From assembly GCF_964204645.1 (NCBI RefSeq), contig NC_134029.1, positions 19,550,450-19,614,449 of the forward strand: a DNA stretch of 64,000 nt, read 5' to 3'. Source of the stretch: Tubulanus polymorphus (lineage: Eukaryota; Nemertea; Palaeonemertea; Tubulaniformes; Tubulanidae). This document shows, one piece after another, positions 1 to 12,920 of the stretch. Numbering within the stretch: position 1 is the stretch's first letter; each line of letters opens with the position of its first letter. The translations under genes were made by a program, and so were the position numbers. A model generated the notes under the pieces. The model did not search any database. It had not been told where the DNA came from and saw only the letters and a program-made list of their open reading frames with translations.

Positions 1-1737
1 GTATATTAGTCTTTTTTAAATATACTATTTGTCACGCGTAAACAAACTGGTAATGGAGTATAATTTGGCTGCTCGGTGACTGGTAATACTAGACAAAAGT
101 CAATGATTACTCATGCCGTGGAAAGGAAAACACTAAATTGTGACGAGGAGGGACGAAACTGGCTTAAGTGGCATTAATGAGAAATGAAGATGCTTTAAAT
201 AGAAGAGTTGTCTTCGCCATTAGCCGTGACATCCTCGAGAAGTGGTCTAACCGACAGTGTGTACGCGGTATTATAGTAATTCTTGCAGTACGTCAAACCG
301 CAGTCACATGTTATAGTCCGTTCGTCCGTCTGCGCATGTCGACGACGTCGTGAACTGATGATCTTATACATAAATAATAGTGTGTCGTTTATAAACCTAC
401 ACTAACTCGTTGAACCCGGGTTTCGATGTAGGTGCAGGGTCCGACGAAAACACGCATTTGCAGCGAGCGGCGTCTACTCGGTAGAATATGAATCCACATC
501 CGTACTTCAAGTTCAAGGTCAAAATTGGCGCTCAATCCTGCATTGAATATGGGTTTATCGTCTACACTAGAAAAAATAAATAACAGGATGAGTTGTACTT
601 TAAAAGTTACCTATTCATTTGACGCACGAGCTTTCGCTACTAATGTATAGAAGCTTCATCAGGTGAATGAGTAAAAAAAAAAAACTAGAAAAAAAGTCGT
701 ATGCGAACGTAAACTCTTCTTTTTAAAGGAGGGTTTCTAAAACGTGGGTTTCTAAAACACGGTCACTCTGAAATGAACCCGTTTTTCTATCGTATTGTTA
801 TGCATAAACCGGGTCTAAGAAGCAAGTAGGGAGACGAGGCCTAGGTGATTTCGGCTTTATATTTCGCAGACGGTCCATTTCCAGGTGCCAACGAACGGCG
901 AATGTACCGACCGATGTTGAGCGGTATTAGTGCCAGTTCGGTATCTTAGCGTAAATCCTACACGTAGTTATTCGTTTATATCATAGAAGATCTTCGAAGA
1001 TCGGACTTCAATTACTCGTATAAGCCATATTTTGATTGAAGATCACGGGCGCAGAAATCGTGATATTGCAGGAGATTTATGCGTCGATCTCGTGAGAGTA
1101 CACAAGACGGCATCATTTCTATGGAAAGATTGTCGAACAAAAAGTACATCGCATGCTTCATAGTTTTGATTTACGTTCGACATTGTCTTTAGTAATAGTA
1201 CACCTTACCTGGAAGCAGAAAATTAAAAATGATGGTCGTTCACATGTTTGAAAAAAAATAATTTCTTTTACGATTTGAAACTAACCCCTTTCGCGAGGCA
1301 TTTATTACATATAATATCTATTTCCCTGGGAGTAATACACGTACGAAAGCGATGAATAGAAAAGTTTTAACTCAATGACGAGTATAACAGAGTTCCTGAC
1401 AAATAATCTTGAAATAAAAGAAAAGAATTGCCACGAATAAATGAAAAACCTAGTAGTCTCAGGATGTCGCCAAGAACGAAGAATATCTAGCCGAAGATTT
1501 ATATTCTCACATAAGTATTTTGATTCGAAATTCACTTGCTTGTCGCCATCAAAGTCGTGGGATGTTTCTTTCATTTTCTATATAAAAATGGGCACAGTGT
1601 AAAAGAATGTGCATTTTACCCCATACTACTTCGCAATGTGGGCTTTTCATCTCATCACGAGACGGGTCGGAAAAACGCAGTTTGAGGAATGTTTTACGCT
1701 CTCAGCGATATTCATTTATGGACACTATATTTAGTAG
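1..1737. other. No supported feature
   Basis: AT-rich sequence with only short open frames on both strands. No splice-bounded coding stretch, tRNA or clear repeat was recognised. Confidence 0.6.
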
Positions 1738-1926
1738 CCATAAGTTTAGTTTAATCTATTTTGCTCAGTAAAAATACATTTGCTTAGAGCACAGGAACAA
1801 TTTACAATCTATGTGTAAATGCACGAATTACATATGTATATAGTAATGGTTATAGATTATACTATGAATTTGACCTTGCGACAGTTGAGACGATCATCAA
1901 CTGGAGGCATATTTTTGCTTCCCTCC
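1738..1926 (+). repeat. Dispersed repeat, copy of the 20.6 kb family
   Basis: TTTAGTTTAATCTATTTTGC, ACATTTGCTTAGAGCACAGG and the ATGTGTAAATGCAC stretch align with 20,594-20,690 with scattered differences. The GCGCTATA tail is absent here. Confidence 0.45.
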
Positions 1927-4900
1927 TTCAGAAATTAACGCAAAAATTGTACTAAACGAAAGCCTGCCATGTTATTCCGTTAGGCTGCTTATTGATACGC
2001 GATATTTTTTCCTATATCCAACAGTTCGAAACGTCATCCAGCAACTCTCACGAGTGAATATGGACGCATTTAAATCTATCTTATTTCAAAGAAAAGCACC
2101 CATGGCCACAACACTCATTGTTTCTAATTTCAAACAATGGCTTAGAGCTCGTTCAGAAACGTCTCCGCGAAATAAGGACATTCTTCTTCTATTTTTGGAG
2201 CCCCGTGGGCGAAATTTTGATCTACGCGTTAAGTAATTTCAAAATATTTAGTACCCTCTCCTGAAATAACGTTACGTCCCTGACAATGTTTTCATTTTTA
2301 AAGAAATCGTGATTGTCACTTCGCCGTAACGGGAGACGGACGATAGAAGGGAAATGTAAAGGGAAATGTGAAGTCCCGTAGTAAAAGCACCGTTTATTGT
2401 TCAGTAAAGAAGTCAAAAAATGCGAGAATCTCGTGATTCGTATCCGATTGGTAATGAGTAGATATTTCCAATAGACGTGCACGGTTAAGCATGGAACGGT
2501 ATATGACAGCTGTCATTATTAAGCATTGTCTCATGAATGAGAACCTATAAAAGATATGTAAAAAAGTATATCGCATCGGAAAGACACACATTTGGCAGCG
2601 GTTTTTAGTTATACTGTCTATATCAAACTCAAGAATCAGATGCCAATCTAAAGTTTGTTCAGGGATTTACATCACCGTCGAGGGTACAAGATGTTTTTTT
2701 TCATGGCTGTGGTATTTGAATTATCCGAATTATGCGATTATAATTATTATTTTAGGTGAAATGTTTTGTTGAAAAATCTTTGTTTAAAATCATATCTCGC
2801 GTAGAATAAAATGGCGAAGTTTAGAATATTTAATTTCCACTGACGAGATGATATTTGAAACCCTTACGACAATAGTATAATCTTGTATCTCTTCATCAAC
2901 GCGTTGAATGATTCATTTAAAAATGCCTGTCACGGATCAAGTATCAAGTGTATGTATCAGAGTGACGGCATCGCATGTTATAAAATCGGTATTAGAAGCG
3001 CGTAGTTCTTTTTAAAAGCGCGATGTACCGCTATTGTTTATTCAACTGAGCGCAGGAAAGGAAGGTGTCGGCATTGTATATCCTCTATTTTTCAAAAAGA
3101 GACACATCGCCGTGATTGATCGAACACGATATCGGATGTGTTAATTGAGAAAGGCGCGGGTGGAAGCGCAGGCGTTATTTCGTACTATAATTACTATACA
3201 CTCGGCGAGGTTATATATTCTGAAATAGTCATTAAGTAAAACAGAAAAAGAAGGAAATAACCTTCCATTTACAATAGAAATGTCGACTAATTAGGAAAAT
3301 CTCGGGGAGTGAGATACGAGGGGGTTGTTAAAAAAAACACAATCAGTTCGATATTTGATGAACTGTAGAAATCAGATGGGATTGGTTTCGCCATATTATT
3401 CTTGTAAGATTAATCACGATATTTCTTTTATTTCTATTTTCAGGTAAGGTAATAAAGAATGACAGACAGATGGTGAGCGAAGTAGAATTGTGTTTGAATA
3501 TCTGTAGTCGATTCCGAGGAACAGGAATGAAGGTAGTCTTGAACCTCTTGTTCCTGGGAATCTTTTTTTTTTATTTGAATGTTCGATTTCTGCTTATACA
3601 TTTGGCTCGTGTAGGATTGATGTGTTCAGGTCGGAAAAAGAGGTTTAAGGAAATAACTGATACTGGTTCAACTAGGTATCAGCGTCCCAAGACAACGGAT
3701 CCGATATGAATAATATTTCACATATGACTGAACGTGACCTTCGCCTAATCTATAAAAAATGTTGTCTAAGCCCCATATACAAATTCCAAATATTTCAAAC
3801 GAAGATGCAAAAAACCCAGATTCTATATCTTGGTTTCCGCTTGATTAGGTCAAAAGGTTCGTGCCCCGTTATAATTTCTAATTTCGATCATTTTCAAACT
3901 TCTAAATGTCGGTTTTTATATTGTACTGTTATCGTTACTGCGAATTCTACTTAGATAATGGCTATCGTTGCAAACGTCTACGAAAACAATATATCTATTC
4001 ATTTCAATCAAGTTGTTTCTCGAGTACGAGAGAAAACGTCTCCGAACGCGGAGCGTTTTCCGATAGAAATGACGTATATCGGCAGCCGGTGTCATTAGCG
4101 AAATACCTGCGCGGAATGTTGTCAAAGTGTTTTGTTTCTCTATCATTATCAATTCCGGAGGAGAGGAAACTATGAAACCAGACCAAAAAACGATATCGCC
4201 CCGTGCAGTCCTCGATGTCTTCGTTTTTCCCACGCAGGTATTGTATATACATTTCTGTTTCGCGCGTTTGAAGAAAAGAAACATAAAAAGCCGATATAAG
4301 CCTGTAAGAAAACACTCCTAGTGACGCCGGCTTCCGATTTTAAGATACCGTCATAAACCTAAATAGGTGTGGCAATTTTTTTCTATTCATCCAGTCTTCA
4401 TTTTAAGTCTTCAACTATTTTGAACGCATCGGCAATCGGTTTCGTTCGATGTCGGCACCTCGTGGCCTGTCTATATCGGCGCAAAAATCCTTTCCGACTG
4501 ACCAAATGTGCACGGTCCACTAAAGAAGATAGAACCGCCTGTTTCATCGTTAGCTTTTCCCATGGTTTTTTTTTCTGCAGCGAGACGCGTCTTTTTCCGT
4601 AAATAGCGCCGCATAATCTGACAATATCAATAATGTACGTATGTTCAAGATGATATTTTCTTGATCTGTTGTTGTGTGTTGGTTCTCAGGCAGAAGGTAT
4701 ACAGCAATATGATATACGTCTATAAGCATATGTATGACAAGACAGATAATTTAAGCCGGTCTTCCGCGACGTTTCAGGCAATTAAGAATGATTGTTCGGG
4801 CACTGATGTGTTTTGTGCGTGGTTGCTGTCACCTCGCGATGACTGCTAATCATTCAGCAGTGGCTTATACAGTGAAATTTTCCACTCGTTCTCCGGCCAT

Positions 4901-6447
4901 TTGATCAATCAAGCAGCGCGACTAATTCGACGAGCGCAACCTCGTCAACTCTTCCAACCCGTAGCTCAAAGCTAAAAGTCACACGACATCAAAAACGCGC
5001 TGTAAGTTTAAAAGAACCGACACCGCTATTTTCTGGTCTTTGTTTCGAACCTTTCAACTTGCGATGGCCGTTCGTTGCACACGCGCTTTCAACTACGTCA
5101 TAGAAGGTCAAGGCCATTCTCACCCGCAGTAAATTTTTTAAAAGAATTTTATTCGCAAAACGAATTTTTTTTTCTCGTAATGTTTCGACCTTGAACTGTC
5201 GAAATCGATGAAAGATAATTACTCATTGACTTGGTTCGTTTCCCAATAATTCGCATTACGCATATGCACTTCATGAATAGCTTTTTATTTCGGTGACCAG
5301 GAAACGCTTATGTGCCCGCTTGTCGCGCGCATCAATTATTAACGTTATTCATTTTTATCGAAGTTCGGGGCGTGCTTTTTTTTCTACCGCGGCACCGGCC
5401 GTTTATGGTTCTGCGGGGAGACTTTCGAGCTTATACGCATTTCGATTCCGGTGCGTGTTGAGTACGAATTCGGCTCCGAAATCGGCCCGTCGCCCTGATG
5501 GGAATCGTCGTATAAGTTGATTTACTATCGGTTCACTAAATGAGACGACTCGAGGCCGATGTGAGAAATCACTCCACAGCATTCGTGCGGCGGGCGATGA
5601 TCGACTTGTCAAATAGTAACTTGTAGCAATTTGACCCCGGCGATCGATAGACTAAACTGCGCGTATGCCCGTCAAGCATTAATAACATATCCACCATTTC
5701 CCCGACGAATCTCTCGCGCCAAACGATACGTACAATTAACTCACCGAACGGATCAAGACTCTCAAAAAGAAATTGATCTTTCGAGCACACACGGCCGCTG
5801 CGCTGTGATTCATATTATACTATATACTCGTTCGCTTCGCTTATAGCTTCATTTCGCTTTTTCATCAAATCATAATCGACACGCGTTCCCCGATCCCATA
5901 TTTCATTAAGCTATCAAAAAAGATCAAATTGCTTAAATTATGCCGTACGAACGTACGGTAACGGAATCCTCTTATGCGCGCAGCTATCTTCGACAGACGA
6001 CGGAAAAAAGGTGTCGATTTCATTTCGTTTTGGGGAAGTAATCTATATGTATGTATTTACCCCTGCGAATAACAATGAATCTATATAAGCACTGGCGCGC
6101 GTTCGGCTTCGCGATAATTTTTGTCCGCTGATTTCCCCTATGGCTTTTTGATGTTTTGCTTGAAATGATAGGGCACCTGCTCCTTCTGCGTGTAACCATA
6201 GAAATAATAGCGAGCGATTCTGTCGTCGAATTATGTTATTTGGTAAATATAACGTCTCATTCCCCTATTGTATGTACGGCTTAAAAATGACGGCATCGCG
6301 ATATGGAACGCTCTATTTCTACGTCTATCATTTATCTATCAACCGATCCTTTTTCTGGGAAGACTATATAGCTCGATTTTATCGAAAGACGAAGGACGTA
6401 TATCTGTTTCTTGTGATTAATGACGACCGTCATCGCCCATACGCGCT
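1927..6447. other. No supported gene
   Basis: Overlapping short frames at 3.5-4.3 kb and 5.3-5.8 kb occur on both strands with no family signature. A pyrimidine-rich acceptor (TTTCTATTTTCAG, 3,431-3,443) precedes a frame through 3,470-3,709, but the protein is hydrophobic filler. A short hairpin (GAAAACG...GCGTTTTC) is at 4,031-4,061. Confidence 0.5.
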
Positions 6448-7200
6448 TCATTGTCCTTCCCTTATGTATGATACCATTAATAAATACACTTTTAGCGAAG
6501 ATGTACTAGGTGTAGGTAGTTCGGTATAAATGTCTTCGTCGGTAATGCACAATTTCTGTTCAAAGCGGATGACAATCTTGTGTATCGATTCCGCATCGAA
6601 ACACACATTGTTCTTGTTACATGATTCGAAATGCAGTCCCGATGATGATACACACATATACTAATGCTACCAGCCACACAACCTCCACAACAACCTTCCA
6701 CGCACGTTCACGGTTAAACATCTCATAGCATTGATCTTTGATTTTGTTCAGACGAAGCATTTGTAAAACCATCCTTTGTACGATTTAGAAAATGTCGTCA
6801 TTGATCAGAGTCGTCTATGGAATTTTGGCTTTGTTTTATCTCGGCTAATTGGATCGACTTGTCTTTTAGGTTGTTCAGCCTCCGTCAAAATCGATAAGCC
6901 TTCCAGTCGAACCCACAACTTTTCGTAGTCTTTCTTCTTGAATGAATCAAATGAACTTACGTTGTTTGCTAGCGATTTGTCAGCAACCGGTTTTCTTAAA
7001 TGAATGAACGAATTTTTCTTCAGATTATTTTCTAGCCTCAGTGCCTATGTTGTGAGCGTGGGTGGAGTGCATTATACCATTCGTTAAGTTGATCATTCTT
7101 TTTTAACTTCGATTTAGTGTCATCTAACGTCTGGTATAGACGTGCGTAAGGTTCGATCGACCTTAGTGTCGCAATAAGCTTAATCCAAACTTCCCGAACG
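6448..7200 (-). pseudogene. Decayed minus-strand coding remnant with a membrane segment; family not recognised
   Basis: Reading leftwards, four protein-like open stretches follow each other in different frames: about 7,200-7,045 (EVWIKLIATLRSIEPYARLY), 7,040-6,805 (DYEKLWVRLEGLSILTEAEQ), 6,768-6,616 (KIKDQCYEMFNRERAWK then a hydrophobic run WLVALVYVCIIIGTAF) and 6,657-6,448 (IVIRFEQKLCITDEDIYTEL). Stops or frame changes separate them and no good donor or acceptor lies between, so this looks like a disabled gene or element copy rather than intact exons. The hydrophobic run would be a single membrane helix. The first stretch begins right after an AG (ACATACAG). A 78-bp foldback sits just upstream (7,225-7,302). 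I do not recognise the family, and chance open frames in AT-rich DNA remain an alternative. Confidence 0.3.
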
Positions 7201-7224
7201 CTGTATGTGACAACTTAATCTAAG

Positions 7225-7302
7225 CATGGACGTATAAACTAGTTTATACGTCGTTACTATATATTTTACTATATACTAATATGGCTAGTTTATACGTCCA
7301 TG
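7225..7302. mobile_element. Small foldback element (78 bp) with 7-bp target duplication
   Basis: Perfect 18-bp inverted ends, CATGGACGTATAAACTAG and CTAGTTTATACGTCCATG, flanked by ATCTAAG on both sides (7,218-7,224 and 7,303-7,309). The middle is AT-rich. It lies just upstream of the 6.4-7.2 kb coding remnant. Confidence 0.7.
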
Positions 7303-7309
7303 ATCTAAG

Positions 7310-8747
7310 ATATTGGAAACGACGCACTAATAGTCATTTGAAATGCGACGGTAAAGCATCCTGAAAATATTAGCGTCAGTAATTGTTGGTTAGTAGCTTT
7401 AATTGGTTGTTTGACTCAGATCCTTCTAGCGTTCATAATCTACCAACTGATTGCCACTTCTAGGGTCATTCGGAATGAAATCCGGGCAGAAGAAGTTCGA
7501 CTTAGTGGTTATCAGTTATTGATGAACCATAATAGAAATGTAAAGAACGAAAGGTTACACCTCCTACATGTTTTGCTAGACAAACATAAGTTTTCTAGTA
7601 GGCCACACGGACAAGGGGACCGTCGGAAAAAATTCATTCAGGTAATGTGATAACCGGTCGATATTTTCCCGGCCTACTCTATATCCGAAGAACAATGTAC
7701 CGTTAACGCGCGACGCAAAGAATTGGCGAATGATCCGACACGATTAAAGCTTAACCAGGGGGATGGCGTTGGCGTAAAAGCGGAATCGCTTCCTGGCTCG
7801 TCGGGGAAAAAAAGATGAATCCATCCCCAATTCATGACTCGATAATACGGTGAAATGTCATCAGTAGACGAAATCCGACGACATCACACTGTCGTGACGT
7901 CACTGTTGATGCCATCCCTCTACCGAATGACATCAAAACGACTCAAAGAAGCGCGATCGATAATGTTCAATGGAGCGACGCACTGACGACGATCTTCGAA
8001 GTTTTATTGAGAATGATTAGGTTGTTGTTGTCACGAACACGAACAAACAAATGTTTTTCTTAACCATTTTTGGTAAATGTTCTGGCCTTAAACAGTCACC
8101 AGCGTGGGCTGAAGAAGCTTCTCCCATTAAATCATGGTATTTTGAAGTTTGCAGATTTTAGCTTTTCTCAAAAACATGGATATAAAAGCTAGCAAGACGA
8201 TATATCTACGTTTTTCTTTCGCATTTTTCTTTGAGTTTCTGGGGATGCTATAGAACTTAATCCTTCGATAATATCAAATAAAACATGTAGATAGAATAAG
8301 GACTACAAACCCTTACGGAGAGGAACCTATCGATACGAATATGTTGCTGTCAAATATTTCCCTTAATAGTTGATTGAAGTTATATCATATTATTGTCATA
8401 ACAATACCGTTTAAGTCAACACGCGTTTAAGTCGTATGTTCATCTTTTTTAGATCGAATTTATTGCGATTGAAAAAAGAAATCAAAGCACGTTCATTATC
8501 GGTTGGTACATACATAAATGAAAAAAAAAATCTAGGGTGGGGCATTGTCGATGATTCAAATTATTTATTGTATCGTATTGGCACGACAAAACATGATATT
8601 TTTCCGATATTTTATTTCAAATGATATTTTTTATTCGATGGATATATTTTAATCCATGACAGCTTCACTTTTCTTTATCATCTTCTCGTTTGACTGTATT
8701 TCTGGAAACTGACGTCAACTGGTAATTCTAAGTAGATTCGAATCTCT
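7310..8747. other. No supported gene
   Basis: A 79-codon plus frame (7,411-7,650) begins just before an AG and runs across a weak GTAATG donor. It starts at TTG and matches nothing known. Otherwise AT-rich sequence. Confidence 0.45.
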
Positions 8748-9045
8748 AAAGCCTAACGCAAACGGCGCGGGGGGAAACAGGGAAACATTTTTGATGTTAG
8801 ATTTTTGAACCCAGCGCACGCGACGCAGGGAAGCACCGAAACCTGTGCCCTGTAAACGAGAAACGAGAAACATAGTTTTGGGATAAGATGATTGTGATAG
8901 AACGTGTTTGATTCCGTGTTTCCCTGTTACTGTGCATCGTAGTCTTTGTATTAACATGTTCGGAAAACAATATTCTGAGATCGAACACGTTTCATTCCGC
9001 GTTTCTGTGTTTCCGCGATTTCCTACATCGTGTGCGTTGGGCTTT
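8748..9045. mobile_element. GAAACATGTTTC-family inverted-repeat element, copy 1
   Basis: It starts AAAGCCTAACGC and ends GTGTGCGTTGGGCTTT. The interior is built from GGGAAACA, GAGAAACATAG and CGTGTTTGATTCCGTGTTTCC blocks shared with the copies at 27.3, 36.96, 47.67, 52.1 and 62.5 kb. No protein is encoded. Confidence 0.65.
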
Positions 9046-9150
9046 GGGTAAACCTGTTAGATGAACTTTCTGTCATCTGTAGCTTGGTCCATCGTGGATT
9101 TTCTTTCGATGAAGTTCTAATTGCCAAAAGAACGTTCCCTTTGGTGTAGT

Positions 9151-9164
9151 ATCAGCGTCTCAGT
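9151..9164. repeat. Left target-site duplication of the SINE
   Basis: ATCAGCGTCTCAGT, identical to 9,358-9,371. Confidence 0.85.
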
Positions 9165-9357
9165 TTGTTTTTTTAACACCCTCAACCCGCTAAGCGCCAC
9201 GCAGGGCATTATAAGCGGGTTCGATGTTTCTTTTCCTAATGGAGGAGAGACCAGAGAAGAACCTTCGACCAAGAAATTCAGTCGCCACCAGGGTTTGAAC
9301 CCATAAACCCTGGCTTGACGAGACCAGCGGCTTGAACCACTCGGCCACCGCGCCTCG
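9165..9357 (-). mobile_element. tRNA-derived SINE with intact target-site duplication
   Basis: Read on the minus strand, the element starts GAGGCGCGGTGGCCGAGTGG, an A-box-like tRNA head of Ser/Leu type, with a B box GGTTCAAACCC about 40 bases on. It ends in a 3' segment (GGCGCTTAGCGGGTTGAGGG) and a short A-rich tail. It is bounded by a perfect 14-bp direct repeat ATCAGCGTCTCAGT at 9,151-9,164 and 9,358-9,371. The element is 193 bp. The perfect duplication means retroposition by a LINE partner and a fairly recent insertion. The loss of a plausible acceptor stem and the extra 3' body rule out a functional tRNA gene. Confidence 0.85.
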
Positions 9358-9371
9358 ATCAGCGTCTCAGT
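9358..9371. repeat. Right target-site duplication of the SINE
   Basis: ATCAGCGTCTCAGT, identical to 9,151-9,164. Confidence 0.85.
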
Positions 9372-11019
9372 AGTTAAGATACCGCAAAGTCCTCGTTGCT
9401 TTTTCGCTTAGTTGCAGACACAGAAAATCCGATATTCAAATTCAAACCGAAAAACAATTTAAAACAATCTGTTCCAGCTAAACACAAGAGAATATAATAC
9501 AATTTCAACAGTTATTCAAGGGTGAAGTTCGCATTTTATGCGTCTTCAATAAGACCGTTGTTATTAGAAGTTATCGCTTGATAAAGGATCGTTGATTAAT
9601 TTTTCCAAGTCCCAGGCGATGCTATCGAGTGACATCGCTTTCTGTAGTAATTTATTAAACTGAAGATTCGTATGGAAGGGCGAATCTACGTTTATTAAAT
9701 AGAGTATGAACTACGAGCGAACTGGGTGTCATCTGTATCAATATCGTCTGCGATATTCGTGTGCGTCCGTGTTGCTACCGTTTTCAAAAGCTCGTTTTTC
9801 GCGAGCAAAAGCGATGTAAATGTCGTGAACTGATTAATGAGCTTTCACAACGGATCATACTACCATCGTTTGATACGGTCATTACGACAGAAGCATCGAC
9901 GTAAGTAGTAAGCACAATAGTGTTTGGTCAAAATAAGAAAAAAAGTGGGAGAGAATGTTTGATTTAGTGGGGGCGGTGTTCTCGGCGTTTGACGTAGCGT
10001 CGAATTCGGCCGTATGAGAATAAAATCTAGAATTATGTCCCGAAATTAAGGTTCTGTCTTTTATTTTCGTTACGATGGTGATCGGGCCAATAAAAAGAAA
10101 TGCCTGGCGGTATCATGATTTACGATGGTTACCCTTTGTTTGGACAAAGTACCCTGGTCGAAAGACCTATTTCACTTACTACTTACTGTAAGGCCATGCC
10201 ATTTACGAAAAAGTCCTTTGACCGCTTAAAACCGAGAAACTAGTCCAAATCTAACGAATAAAGAAGTTTCCAGTTTCTAGGAGCCATTTTGTGGCGATCC
10301 ATCGTTGTCCCCATGGTTGCGATAAATTTCTCCCTTTTTTGAAGCATAAGTTTTGATTGAATTCCAATTAGCTCTGCAGTCCCTTGCTTGATAAACTTGA
10401 TTTATATATCATTTTAAAGGAAAGGAAATGCAGATTTTTGCTGCTGATTCTTGGGTTTTTCGGACGGCAATCACGATATGAGACCAAGGACCGCATGTTT
10501 TAAATTCGCGTCAAAAAAAAAAATCGCGAACTTACTTCATTTTGAAATAAATAAGTATCTGCTAAAGCTGTAATTCCCATTTTTTCAGAGGTAAAAGACC
10601 GTTATTTGCAAATCTAACGAATTAGATGCGTGAATGTCGATATTCCTTTTTTTTCAAAATTTCAATTAAAACGCCGGGAAATTGACGTGGAATTTTCGCG
10701 CTATTAAAATCGCGCAGTCGGCGTGTTTACATACGGGGCAGCTGCCGATGAAATCATTCTGTCTAAACTTCTGCGAAACACTTCTGAATAAATACGAAAT
10801 TTCCTGCGTACGCCGCGGAGACAATCATAACAAGAATTGGCGACGAATGCCGCCGGCTAAATACCGCTCATTCGAGCCCTGCGATTCGGTAGATACTCGC
10901 TACCGCGGGTAGACCTTGCGTAATTACCGACCAAACGAATGAACACACACGCGGTAAAATTTGGATTCATAGTTCGTTGACTCGTCGGGCCGGTAATCAC
11001 CCAGCACTTACTAAATCAC
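9372..11019. other. Nothing recognised
   Basis: Neutral AT-rich sequence with occasional A or T runs; the only open frame of note (10,682-10,912) has no ATG start or signature. Confidence 0.55.
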
Positions 11020-11311
11020 AACCCTTTCAGTGCGTCTACACCACAGTGCGGTGTATAAATCATTGATAGATTTTACTAGTACACCGCACTGCGGTGTATT
11101 GATGTAATTAGTAATTAGTAATTATCTCTATTGAAAAATGGCAGCACGTGTCGAACATAGTGAAATACTAGTAACTAATGATACACCGCACCGCAGTGTA
11201 GACGCACTATAGTGGTATTCCCGTTGTTCAACACACTAGGGTGCAATTTTTTAGAATTTTCAAATTATCTCCAGCACTATAGGGTATTAATTAGTCAGCA
11301 CTGAAAGGGTT
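11020..11311. mobile_element. MITE with AACCCTTTCAGTGC terminal inverted repeats
   Basis: Ends are AACCCTTTCAGTGC and GCACTGAAAGGGTT, about 290 bp apart. Internal subterminal copies of ACACCGCACTGCGGTGTA-type palindromes occur at about 11,040, 11,080 and 11,190. TTAA follows the right end but not the left, so piggyBac affinity is only a possibility. Confidence 0.65.
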
Positions 11312-12660
11312 TTAATTTTAGACTTTGGAATGTTACCTCGACGAGTCGACTCAACGCATTGGATTCGTCACTAACGAGGTTCACCCAAAATCCACTAAAA
11401 ATGAATACTAGAATAAAGAGATGATTAAACATTTAAAGTTTCGCTTTGAATATGATGGTGGGGACCGTAACATGCCTTCGGGAGGCTGTAATGTGGAAAT
11501 AATACCTAGGCCTCTTCTTACAACCACTCTTTTTGACCTGGATATGATTGTGACTAGAAAATGTATTCATTTATTTATTTCCTGAATAATTTACATCAAT
11601 AGATACCAGATTGACTCAATGACAATAGATAATTGATTTGTTTTACACATAAATATATGAACTGATGTAAAATAACACCAGGGCAACCAGAGGAAAGCAG
11701 AGCTTGTAATATTAGGCACCCTAAAAGGAAACAAATAGATGACATTCAAGCCTTCACATTTGGCTCGATATGAATCGTTATCTATACACAATATTCGTAT
11801 ACTCATATATTATAACTATTTGTAATAATCGCTTAATCGTTTATCATATAGGATTTGGTAATTCTTTCTCATTCGGATATATATATTACCGATAATCCGG
11901 AAGAATCTGTCCTGCGGTCATGGTCCCGCTTGAACCCCGCTCCGGCTCATATCCGGAAGAATCTGTCCTCCGGATACGGATCTGTCCTCCGGATACGGTC
12001 CCGCGGTAACCCCGCTCCGGTTCATAACCATACTTTCGTACGTCAACCCTTATGATATATACAAGTGCCGCATTCTATCGCGTCGAATATTACCAATCTC
12101 TGACGTCTTCGGTAATCATCGAAGTTGACAGTTTCGTCGGAACAGATGGTCCCTCGCGTATTGTTCCCAGTAACGACTCATCAAACACCTCGACGGGATC
12201 AAGGTGAAATGTTTCTCGTCTTTCTGCGATATATTGTGCCGCAGTGAGCCAGGCAAGATGCGGCGTATAGTTGCAGATATAATGTGTCGTATGAAAAGTA
12301 TTCGGTCGGCTTTAATTCGACGAGCGCATAACAGTTTCCGCGCACGGAAATCGTTTGGCAGCTGTGTGCGTCTGGGGTAGCTCCTCTTATAAAAAAAGCA
12401 ATATTGCAAATAGGCGAAGTATATAAGGCATAAAAACTCCACAAACAATGATTTGTTTTTAAAAAAGCACGTTTCGAAAAGAAAAGTTGGTGAACAATAT
12501 TCTAGTTTCAGGGCACTTTTTTATGAAATCGTTTACCACGACATGATAGTCCTACAGTTCCTGGTTTTAAAACTAGGTTAAAAACCTTCATGTTTCCTAG
12601 TGCTTTTGATTCTAGAATACGACAGCCTTTTATCTTGGGGTTAAATAAGTGTTTTCTGTT

Positions 12661-12726
12661 AAGAGTCTTGTTAGAAAATAGCGCCATATAAAAGCATACT
12701 TAATTATTATCATCATTATTATCGTA
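12661..12726 (+). repeat. Repeat tail fragment (AGCGCCATATAAA, TTATTATCATCATTATT)
   Basis: It matches the 3' end of the 20.6 kb repeat and the 48.7 kb SINE-like tail. No 5' part is recognisable upstream. Confidence 0.4.
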
Positions 12727-12920
12727 AAAGGTGATTCGACAGCCCGACAAATTTTACAATATCCCTGCTCCGTGAGAAATAGAAAACGAAGAGCTTTGGT
12801 CGAAGCGAAATAAACGAGAGATTGGCTTCCATAGGCAAGCGAGTGTCTGATTATGAAGTAAAAACCAACAAGATATAATGAAGAAAAAAAAAATAAATGA
12901 GAATTGTTGACATTTCGTCT

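Noticed and set aside
6233-6529. 98-codon ATG frame on the plus strand
   Set aside because: It overlaps the minus-strand remnant at 6,448-6,657, has no signature, and only one strand can be coding; the minus strand has more consistent protein-like content.
7411-7650. Plus frame between TTTGACTCAG and CAG|GTAATG
   Set aside because: It resembles an internal exon, but the flanking splice sites are weak and there is no recognisable domain or partner exon.
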